From Paramarasmius palmivorus (lineage: Eukaryota; Basidiomycota; Agaricomycetes; Agaricales; Marasmiaceae), in assembly GCA_037176845.1 (NCBI GenBank), contig JAYKXP010000375.1, forward strand, positions 1 to 18,933: a DNA stretch of 18,933 nt, in the 5' to 3' direction. A program made the position numbers and the translations under genes. The notes beneath the pieces are model-generated. The model had not been told where the DNA came from and searched no databases. It saw nothing but the letters and a program-made list of their open reading frames with translations. Positions 1 to 8,102 of the stretch are shown here, in pieces (positions within the stretch are counted from its first letter, which is position 1; each line of letters starts with the position of its first letter).

Positions 1-115
1 ACAGCGAGCTCATATCAAACTGTTTGTGCAATGCGTCATTCTAAGTCAAAAATGATATTTCGGTTCTTCATTAATACTCGGCTTTGTGATTTGAATTCCA
101 TGAGAACCCATACGT

Positions 116-124
116 GGGGGGGGG
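116..124 (+). repeat. Poly-G run, 9 bases
   Basis: An uninterrupted run of nine G on the + strand, the shortest of five such runs in the window. No gene overlaps it. Confidence 0.9.
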
Positions 125-527
125 ACTGTCGGTCTGGTTGTTTGCGAGAGGAGAAGCGGTGGTGCTGTTCTTACGGATCTGTTGCATGTAGCGAGGTTCT
201 TGTTGAAGTTATAATTGTCGCGCGATTGTGAAATGGGGGGCGAACTTGGGAGATGAAAATGCCATAACTGAGCGAAAGAAGCTTCGGTATAAGCCAAGTA
301 TGTTATTAAAAAAACCGAACGGAAGATTTGAAGCTTATCCGCTGAGCAGTACGGTATTGGGATCATGGTTTTTGGCTCGACTTTTTATTTGGCGTTGAAG
401 CAAGGGTGCAGATGCTGTAGTGTCGAATAGGAGAAGGAAGTGATAGAGTCTGCGCATCTGTACCGTCTTGGTACACGAAAGTAGTATTCGGCCTTTTCCT
501 GTGTGCTCCTGGCCTTTGGGGGGGGGG

Positions 528-540
528 GGGTGCCTCCCAT
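528..540 (+). repeat. Poly-G run, 13 bases
   Basis: An uninterrupted run of thirteen G on the + strand in non-coding sequence. Runs of this length are hard to sequence and the exact count should be treated as approximate. Confidence 0.9.
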
Positions 541-1068
541 ACAAAGTGTAAAATCACAGCAACCTGCTCATCATGAAGAAGTATTGAAAAAAAAAACGCA
601 CGAAACGGTAGCGAAAAACCTGGACTAAACGGTCGTTCCTTGGGTCGTTCGGGAACATAGTCGTCATCGGCTTCCTTGGAACGAGAAAAAAAATCCCATC
701 CCACTAATCATTACGTTCGTCAGGAAGTCGGGGCTTTGCTATGAATTGCAGGGGGTCAGAACCAGCATAAAGGACAGGCGTGAAGAAGGAGCGTGTCGGA
801 ATAGTCCGTGCAGGGTCGGTCGTCGACTGCAAATTAAGGCTGAGAAGGACCACCTCGGTTACAACGCCTAATCCACGCTAACGCAAAAGATTTTTACTCT
901 TTTCTGATCACGACCGTCACCAAGACTCCTATCGTTGGCGTCTCGGTTCTCGTTACGGTTCCATGCCTCACAGCAACTGCAAGACGTCGTTCAACACGTG
1001 CCTGGACATCTGACTACTTGGCTGACTGAGACTCTTGAATCTAACGCTCAAAGGCTCAAACCACCACC

Positions 1069-1564
1069 ATGAAGGCTACACTCAACGGAAACGTTCTAGC
1101 AGAGTCTAATGAAACAGTTGTCGTAGAGGGCAACCACTACTTTCCACCATCTTCGATCAAGAAGGAGTACTTTACCGACTCGTCTACCAGGTGAGACTTC
1201 TTTGTTCGATCTATCTTGGAAGAAGGTTTGCTGACGTTGATCTGTAGCACCGTTTGTCCATGGAAAGGGTATGTGGAATGATTCCGGACAGCAGGCATGT
1301 TCACATAAACTACAGGACTGCTTCATACTACGACGCAAGCGTTGATGGAAACACGGTGAAGGACATTGCCTGGTGCGTCGTCAATCAGTGATTGCGTTCC
1401 AGCACATGCTCTAATCTATTTCAACAAGGTATTATCCCAGCACGTTCGAGAAGGCAAAGCATATCGAGGGATACGTTGCATTCTACAAGGTTCGCCCCAA
1501 TTTCATACGATCAAGGTCACCTTCAATTGATTGTATTCCCCAGAACAAGGTTACGTTTGAGTAG
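1069..1564 (+). CDS. DUF427 family protein, 93 aa, five exons
   Basis: Exons 1069-1190, 1248-1268, 1316-1372, 1429-1489 and 1544-1564 join in frame to a 93-residue protein. All four introns (46-57 bases) are GT-AG. The product has the features of DUF427 (NTP_transf_9) proteins: a start reading MKATLNGNVLAES, the motif TVCPWKG near residue 45, a central ASYYDASVDG, and the C-terminal block WYYPSTFEKA followed by GYVAFYKNKVTFE. These small single-domain proteins are widespread in fungi and bacteria; their biochemical role is not settled, and the transferase name of the Pfam entry should not be taken as a function. Full length for the family is about 90-100 residues, so the gene is complete. The start is the only ATG that keeps the conserved N-terminal strand, and CCACCACC precedes it. 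The exon of only 21 bases holding CPWKG is easily missed by gene finders. Confidence 0.92.
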
Positions 1565-2068
1565 GACACGCCCATATTCAATCGTAAAGTGTAACACTAC
1601 TTGAATGCTCATTGTACAACAGTGTATTAGGAAGTTGAACAATCGTCTTCAACGAAGCGTCACTGGAGAGCCAGCTGCAGGGAACCATTCCTTGGAGCTC
1701 ATTCGGAGCGTTGTGCTACTACGATGACCTGCGTACCTGTATACGGTATCCCTGAAGATCTGGTGGATGTCAGTGCAATGCATTGAAAGGCTGCTAACAG
1801 CCACTATTACGAACTCACTGTCGTAACGAACATGGGCGAAAAGAGAAGAACTCTGATTTGGACCAGGTTGTTACTTAGCGGCTGCGGAGTGACTGAACGG
1901 TATTACGAGCGCCTAAGGCCCTAAGTAACTCAACACCCGACTTCCATCAAGCAATCAAGAAGTCGTGAGGGCGCTCAGCCCTGCCCCTGCCTTGTACAGC
2001 CTCCTTACAGCATTTTATACATATAGAATCAACTAATCTGTCGTTTCTTTCCCCCTTTCCTTGCTTCA
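1565..2068. other. Intergenic stretch with one strong hairpin
   Basis: No open frame of note and no domain could be read in any frame. It holds the 3' end of the DUF427 gene, the hairpin at 1870-1929, and a pyrimidine-rich stretch just before 2069 that is typical of a fungal core promoter. Confidence 0.5.
1870..1929. repeat. Inverted repeat, 12-bp stem with one bulge
   Basis: GTTACTTAG at 1870-1878 is perfectly complementary to CTAAGTAAC at 1921-1929. The pairing continues inward as GGC (1880-1882) with GCC (1918-1920), leaving C1879 as a single bulge, so the stem is 12 bp with a loop of 35 bases. It lies between two + strand genes, 300 bases after one and 140 before the other. It could be part of a structured non-coding RNA, a 3' processing signal or a chance palindrome; it lacks a tRNA T-loop consensus. 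Confidence 0.6.
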
Positions 2069-2702
2069 ATGCTCGCAGCACGCAAAAGGCTCATCCTCAA
2101 ATTCCTTCTCCCAGTCGTCGGAGGAATATGTACCTTTGCGTCGGCTTTTGCGGCTATCAATAGCGAAAATCCGACAACTACTGCTTTGACCGTCGTCTCT
2201 GGGTTCATCTCCATTGTCGTGAGCATAGCGTACGTACGATTCTTTGAGATGTCGAAGATCCCAAGACCTATCATCGTCACAGGCCATTCTTCATGAGACA
2301 CCCAAAGAACAGTTCACCAGGAGATATTGAAGGAGCAATAGATGTACGTGCCACTGCAACGTAACATCTCTTGAGACTGATCGATAACATTTATTCCACT
2401 AGGCTGAGAAAAAGGATGAGCTCCCGTCTTCACCACCTTCGCCGTCGCCTACCCTAGTCGAACAGCCTACGGAAACCTCACCGTTGTTCTGTCGTGCTCT
2501 CTATGACTATCAAAGCGTGAACAAAAACGAGCTCAAGCTGCGCAAAGGGGATGTTATCGAAGTTCTTTCTCAGCAGCCTTCTGGGTGGTGGGATGGTTTG
2601 CTCGGCGATGAGCGTGCATGGTTCCCTTCCAACTATGTTACAGTCATTGATGAAGAAGAGGCAGAAGGAGAATTGTCGTCTAGCTCAGCATCGAAAGAAT
2701 AG
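2069..2702 (+). CDS. Two-TM protein with C-terminal SH3 domain, 173 aa
   Basis: Exons 2069-2229, 2283-2343 and 2403-2702 join in frame across introns 2230-2282 and 2344-2402 (GTACGT donors, AG acceptors). The 173-residue product has two hydrophobic segments, about residues 8-30 and 37-58, a proline- and serine-rich linker (75-101), and an SH3 domain at about 103-155 with the hallmarks ALYDY, GWWDGLLGDE and WFPSNYV, then a short acidic and serine-rich tail. SH3 domains bind proline-rich partners; the membrane segments would anchor it with the SH3 facing the cytosol. The SH3 closely resembles, from memory, the one at the start of fungal Cdc25-type Ras guanine-nucleotide exchange factors, yet no exchange domain follows before the TAG stop. 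Without the first intron, the frame stops at 2296 and the SH3 would be a separate gene starting at ATG 2293; splicing gives one continuous protein and is preferred. A small Sho1-like osmosensor is an alternative, but Sho1 has four membrane segments. Confidence 0.8.
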
Positions 2703-2857
2703 CTACACCCTGTACTCTACAATCTCTTTCTCTGGATTTGAATGTAACTACCATGAAATACATAGCAATTCAAGCTCTTTCACTGCGATAAGCCTTACCC
2801 TGCAGCTGTGAACTTTCCGGCATTCTCGGATACCCCGCGTTCCCGCCGGACGCGACC

Positions 2858-4248
2858 ATGTTTGCTCGTCACTTCCACCACCATCTTCCCCGTCCCTCCC
2901 TCTCTCTTCGACAATACTCAAGCTCTAGCAATGCCCTCCGCCGCTCCTACCTCTACGTCCCCTCCTCTTCCGACCGCATGCTAGAGAAATCAAATACATC
3001 CAACTCCGATGTCATCATTTACGATTTGGAGGATAGTGTTGCTCCAGGAAGCAAACACGATGCGAGAGATAGGCTCAAGGCTTTCCTAAAGGTCCTTGCC
3101 TTTTCTCTGAGCTCTCGAGGACAAGGCTAATCAGCCAGGAAATTTCAGGGAAAAGAACCCAACGAACGAATCGCTGTCCGAGTAAACGACGTCACTACAC
3201 CCTTCTTCACACAGGACGTTGCTGCAGTGGCAAGTCCAATTCCCCTCTTCATATGCCATGCCCTAATCCCAACTCGTAGCTCTCACTTCCCCAAGTCCAA
3301 ACCGTCGTTCTACCCAAAATCCATTCTGCGCAAGATTTACACTACGCGAACCGGGTCATTCAACGGGACGTACGCATCGTAGCTAGCATAGAGAGTGCGA
3401 AGGCTATGTGGAATCTTGGTGAGATTGCGGGGTGGAAATCTGAGGGAGGAGCAGAAGGTGGGGTGTTGAGTGGGTTGTTGGTATGCGTCCTTCAACTTGG
3501 GCTTCTCCCGGTGTTGTCGCTAAAGTGCCCATGCACGACAGTTCGCCGCGGAAGATTGTAGGTCTCCCTACCTTCTTGAATACCCTTAATTTCCTGATAC
3601 GCAAAGCAAGACTGCGCCGACACTTCGATTATACGCACTAAAACTCGACAAGAACTCTTATACACCCGTTCTCAGATTGCCATCGCTGCCAAAGCGTTTG
3701 GTGTTGAAGCTATCGACATGGTGCAGCATTCTCATCTTCTCTCCGTTTGACGTTCGCTGACTGAACATGGGCAGGTCTGCATACATTACAAAGACCTCGA
3801 ATATCTGAAGGACGAATGTCAGGATGGCAGGAGGCTAGGATTTACTGGAAAGGTATGCTACACATGTTTTATCGTCTCTTAGTCCTTCGACTGACCGCGA
3901 ATCTAGCAAGCCATACACCCCAATCAAGTAGACACTATCCAATCTACCTTTGTCCCAACTCCACAAGGTACGCCCATTCCTAATCTTCCCCTCACATCCA
4001 CTACTAACACCTTGTATCCCAGAAATCACACGCGCAGCTAAAATCTTACACCAAATGAAAACAGCACACGCTTCAGAGAAAGGCGCTATAGGATTGGACG
4101 GAGAGATGATCGACGCGCCTATGATTAAACAGGTGCGTTTTCCTCGCATTTTTGTCGGCCTCAATTACTGAGAGAGAGAACAATACAGGCTGAAGGTGTT
4201 GTAAGAATAGCCAAGGCAGCTGGATTGGAGATACCTACGTTTGATTGA
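2858..4248 (+). CDS. CLYBL: Citrate lyase subunit beta-like protein, mitochondrial, 316 aa
   Basis: Nine exons (2858-3091, 3149-3229, 3280-3480, 3542-3557, 3611-3720, 3775-3852, 3907-3967, 4023-4132, 4189-4248) encode 316 residues of the HpcH/HpaI aldolase and CitE family (TIM barrel). In animals CLYBL is a mitochondrial citramalyl-CoA lyase that clears itaconate-derived CoA esters and can act as a malate synthase; the same class of activity is inferred here. The N-terminus has arginines, serines and no acidic residue, as expected of a mitochondrial presequence. Family blocks are RSYLYVPSSS (29-38), YDLEDSVAPG (55-64), VASIESA with the likely metal-binding Glu143, LLFAAEDYCAD with likely Asp177, AFGVEAIDMV, GFTGKQAIHPNQ (237 on), and GEMIDAPMIKQA near the end. 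Length matches the family. Intron 2 is GC-AG (GCAAGT donor), and exon 4 is a 16-base microexon carrying FAAED; both are needed for the conserved active-site text. It converges with the minus-strand NTPase gene 277 bases downstream. Confidence 0.95.
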
Positions 4249-4525
4249 GATTTGGAAGGAAGACAAGTGCGCTACGGTGTAGTCTGTCGTTACGTCGATT
4301 TGACAATGATATCCCGTTCGACACCTCTGAATGATCCTTGCCGTGGTCAGTGTATTCCCTATGGAACGAGCTCTACTTTGAGGTGAATATATCCTATTGC
4401 ATGATTGGCTGACGCGGTACAATCCTGGGAGTCCAGGTCAAGGTAGGCGACTGTTGATCTTGATGTCGACCGAAAAATGGGGTATGGTGTGTACATTGCT
4501 ACTATTAGACCTCCTTCCTGTGTAC

Positions 4526-6247
4526 TTATAACATAGCAAATTCTGCAGGAAAATAACAACACATACATGAAATCTTCCCAAACCTCGCACACGGAACGCT
4601 CGCCAGCTCTACAGCGTACGGTCCAATATAAATTATCTCCCAATCCTCTTCAGGAGGTAAACCCATCATCCTTTCCTTCATATCTCGAATAACCGTTTCC
4701 GGAAGCGGCTCAGGCTCGACCGTGCTTGTAATTCGTAAGAGTCTCAGAACATTGCTAGGGCCAAAACTGTCCAAGTAAAATGCGACATGCGCTGTTTCGC
4801 CAACGTCGATAGAAAGTGGTACATAGAGGATCTCCGGCTGGATCGAAATTCGTGATTTCCAGTGTAGGTGGTAAGCACACACACCCACGATCCTGAATGT
4901 CGTTGCCATGGGCGACTGTGGAGGTAGAGAACGAAGTGGCCCTAGATCTGCATCAGGATTCTTCTCCTTGACGCTGGTCTTGCTGTCTTCAGAATATCGC
5001 CCCATTGGGAATAATTCGAGATCCGTAACGTCTTCAGCCAGCCTATCCAATACATAGATCTCATACAACACACTCGTCAACTCCTTAACCAACACTCCAT
5101 ATAAGCGATTAAAGAGAGATAAACGCTTCGAACGATCCATTTGCAGAAGCCGAGTACGTAAAGCCCCTGCCACGCGCGGGCTCAGAATGAATTTGGCTGG
5201 TAAAGCTCTGGGATCTGGGTCGGTACGACTTTCATAGATGATTTCATGCGGAAGGTTGGGGTATGAGCTAGTCAGGAGGTGTTCGATTTCGTCGTTTGAC
5301 AGGCTGTACACAGCGGCTTCGCTCATCGTAGCGAGTTGTTCATGATTGTCCCTGAAGAGGTTGCGAGGAACAGCACCAACACCACGACGACGTCTGCAGA
5401 GATCGTTCCAAGGTATGTTATATAGAGCGCATCTAAATAGCCAATTAGAGGAAAAGTCTAGCAGAACTATGTCACACGCACCCATATCTGAGCTCATCGT
5501 CTGTCCAGCCTTTCATAAACACCTTAACGACATCTAGTTGGTTCTCCGCCCAGGTTCTTGACCATTTGGTACAGGAGGTGGGAGATGCTGTTAGTATTAT
5601 GCGAGGTTGCTTCTCCTCACCTTCCCACAGTAAGCTGGGAATGGGGAGTTCGTCCAATGCGTCCATCAGGAGCCATGTTTCACGCGTGAATTGGCCAAGG
5701 TCAAGGTCATCGTTGGCCTTGTGCATGGCGACGCCGTCTTGATAAAACAGATACAGTTTGCGACCCGCAGTGTCGTAGAAAAGAGTGGGCTTCTTGGCTA
5801 GGCAACGTTGATAGAGTATGAATACTCGAAAAACAGATTTTCCTGACAAGTGGAATCACAGTGAATCTCTCGGTGAGTAGAATAAAACAATGACATACCA
5901 ATACCCGGATGCCCCGTAACAACGATCGCTTGTCTTCGCCTTGAGAATACACTATCGTTGTGGTAATTACTCAACCAGTCATAGAGAGAAATGTACTCCG
6001 CGAGGATTAATGAACGTCCTGGAGGAATATTAAGAATCGAAGTCGGAAATAACTGAATACTTTCTGGGGTAGATGTTGAAATATCCTCGATAGACATATA
6101 CTTTGGAGCAAGGTCGGCATGGGTCAAGGATTCTGAGGGCCGATTGCTTCCCCAGCACTGTTTCCAGAATTTGTACGGTTCCTTCGAAGAATCGACGGCA
6201 GACCAGCCCTGGTGCAAGGAGAATGGACGAGCGAAATACTCTCCCAT
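4526..6247 (-). CDS. Crinkler-like fungal P-loop NTPase, 538 aa
   Basis: Exons 6247-5899, 5842-5482 and 5432-4526 (minus strand) join across introns 5898-5843 and 5481-5433, giving 538 residues. The intron at 5898 rebuilds a perfect Walker A, GHPGIGKS (112-119); unspliced, its lysine is lost. A Walker B-like WLLMDALDE lies at 173-181, and PRIILTASPT follows. The upstream text GWSAVDSSKEPYKFWKQ and IPPGRSLILAEYISLYDWL recalls a large agaricomycete family of predicted NTPases, often labelled crinkler-like or RHS-like. Such proteins are thought to act as STAND-like or effector-type ATPases, but the role in saprotrophic fungi is unknown. The C-terminal half (about 240-538) is family-specific, with no membrane segment. 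The start is uncertain: a further exon could be added from ATG 6489 through a 65-base intron (6317-6253) that stays in frame; the shorter start is given because the family text begins near it. The last 25 residues look poorly conserved. Confidence 0.7.
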
Positions 6248-6512
6248 CAGTACTAGTGACGGTGAACTCGGAAAAGCGGAGATGTGAACAGTGGCAGCGC
6301 AGATGGGAAACACCTACCCAATTTAGAAAATAATTCCTTCAGCGCTTGAGTTTTATTAGGCTTGCTATGTATGCTCACCGCAAGATTACCACGGAAATGG
6401 CCAAATCCACCAATACGAAGGGGGAATAAGGAGAAGGAAGAAATTGGAAAAAAATAATCGATAGCGGCCGGGTGGCAAGGCAAGTCCAACCCTCTTCTTC
6501 GGTTTCCATGTT

Positions 6513-6926
6513 CTGACCCATAAACCCATAGCTCTCACTGCCCCCAAGTCCAAGCTGTCGTTCTTCGTAAAATCCACCCTGTACAAGATTTACACCATCC
6601 AATATACCTTTGTCCCAACTCCACGAGTGTACGCCCACTCCTTATGTTCACTTCATCGTGTACTAACACCCGTCCTATAGCACGGAAATCACACGCGCGG
6701 TTAAATGAAATCTTACGCCAAATGAGAACAGCACACGCCTCGGAGAAGGCTTAAGGTGCTACTGGGTTGAACGGGGAGATGATTGACGCGTCTATGATTG
6801 AACAGGTGTATTTTTCTGCTGTCTTGCCGACTGTGGTCGCTGAGAATAATCGACACAGAAGGCCGAAGGCTTTGGAAGAATAGCTAAGGGAGATGCCTAC
6901 TTTTGATTGAGATTCGGAAGGAAGAG
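6513..6926 (+). pseudogene. Partial CLYBL copy with internal deletion
   Basis: This is a degenerate copy of the CLYBL gene upstream, in the same orientation. It matches the end of intron 2 and the first 65 or so bases of exon 3, then jumps straight to exon 7 and continues through introns 7 and 8 to the stop and about 18 bases beyond. The join lies at ACACTA, present in the parent at 3339-3344 and 3932-3937, so 593 bases are absent. Introns are retained, so it arose from genomic DNA and not through an mRNA. It cannot encode the enzyme: an inserted TGA lies in exon 8, GAGAAGGCTTAA adds another stop, and exon 9 has lost about a dozen bases. Mutations are spread over exons and introns alike, as expected without selection. 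Confidence 0.92.
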
Positions 6927-7024
6927 TGTACCATACGCATGCACAATCACAGCTATGAAGAATGAGATTGCACTAGCGCATGGCATTATAATTTTCAACT
7001 ACGATACAAACACCTGAAGCGACA
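6927..7024. other. Short spacer
   Basis: No open frame, repeat or signal was seen between the CLYBL copy and the decayed gene. Confidence 0.4.
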
Positions 7025-7947
7025 TCATACACGGGTCAACATATATGGGTTTGATGCAACCTTCTTGCGAACGTCTTGACGCGATGTCCATCTTGCATGG
7101 CTGGACATAGACCGCTTCCCGATCTTGTTCAGGAGATAGACCAATCGTCTTGAACCCGTTTCGTTGGCAGGTGCCGAGGATTTAGTAGCCTCGCTTCCAG
7201 TACAACGCCATCTCATCGTCAACTCCAGACACACCATCCATAGCGTTGACACCCAATGGGGTATAACCATTCAGCTTCACATACGCACACCAAACCTTGA
7301 GCATCGAACGAACTCTGGATTGGGATCTTGGTAATCTGAAGAGTGCCCTCAGAAACGATTTCCCGAGAAGCAGCTGGGGAGGAACCGCGATTCCACCGAC
7401 CTGCTTGAATGAGCTGGGATCTGCGTCATCAAAAGTCGATGCGGCAGCTGAGTAGTTCTGTAGAAGAATCGTCACTGGGCGGTTTCGTTGTAAAAGGCTG
7501 CCGGCTTGGAATAGGGAGTGAACAGGGTGGCATTGCACAGGATAGGTGATACTGACTTATCCGGTAAGCAGGGCATCCGAGTTCTTCCCAGTGTAGGTTG
7601 GGATCAAGCGATGAAACTTGTGGGATTAAGATAGGTGGAGAGTCCTTGTATCCAGCTGCCAGCAAGGTTTGATAGGCAATTTCAAGCTGGTCGTCGGGAA
7701 CGAGTAAATGTATATGCTGATGGCAAGTCTGGGGGTTATTTATTAAAACAAGAAGTGAACTGGTCGCTTACATTCTCAGCAACTGGCCATAATACAACAA
7801 TGCCCATTCGCCCCAGAGGATGACTGGGCCTATGTTTGATCGAGCAAGAACGCTGGTTAGGTGAGTGGAGATGTCTTGTCGCAATGTTTCCGGGAAAATA
7901 TCGCCAGCCGTTTGAGTGGTTGTGTGCAATTTAGTAGAATGCCCCAT
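7025..7947 (-). pseudogene. Decayed hypothetical gene
   Basis: Protein-like text is spread over several minus-strand frames. From ATG 7947 comes FPETLRQDISTHL and then PVILWGEWALLYYG, after which a good GTAAGC donor and CCCCCAG acceptor appear, but the next protein-like block (HLLVPDDQLEIAYQTLL, then AGYKDSPPILIP) lies in a frame the splice does not reach. Further blocks (FKQVGGIAVPPQLL, then VWCAYVKLNGYTP) lie in yet another frame. The pattern suggests single-base indels in a former gene of about 270-300 residues. WGEWALLYYG followed by VPDDQL recalls an uncharacterised agaricomycete family (possibly nucleotidyltransferase-like), but I cannot name it securely. Uncounted introns are the alternative explanation. 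Confidence 0.45.
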
Positions 7948-8102
7948 GGTCGCATTGGAGAAGGGAAGGTGAAGACCCTTTCCCACGGAGTCTACTCAGT
8001 ACTCAGTACTCATCGGTACCCGGTCAAGCTACTCTTCAGTTTTGTCAAAGTTAGTGGTCTATTCCTCGACTATGTACTCGTCCACTAGGTATATATACAC
8101 GA

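Larger units (their letters stand above)
1..1068. other. Left flank without a convincing gene
   Basis: Open frames here are short, overlap one another on both strands and show no recognisable domain. The best candidate is a minus-strand frame at 363-704 that begins MGWDFFSRSKEADDDY and then becomes low-complexity and phenylalanine-rich before running through the poly-G run as prolines; only its first 30 or so residues look protein-like. It could be the first exon of a small gene, but no partner exon could be found. The last 150 bases before 1069 are the likely promoter and 5' leader of the DUF427 gene. Confidence 0.4.

Noticed and set aside
1565..2068. A secreted-protein gene (cerato-platanin type) or a tRNA
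   Set aside because: No conserved cysteine pattern or signal peptide could be read in any frame, and no T-loop consensus is present.
2293..2702. Separate SH3 gene starting at ATG 2293
   Set aside because: A consensus intron (2230-2282) joins the upstream membrane part in the same frame, so one gene is the simpler reading.
4526..5497. NTPase C-terminal part as a separate 323-residue gene
   Set aside because: Its first residues are translated intron; splicing 5481-5433 joins it in frame to the Walker A and B part.
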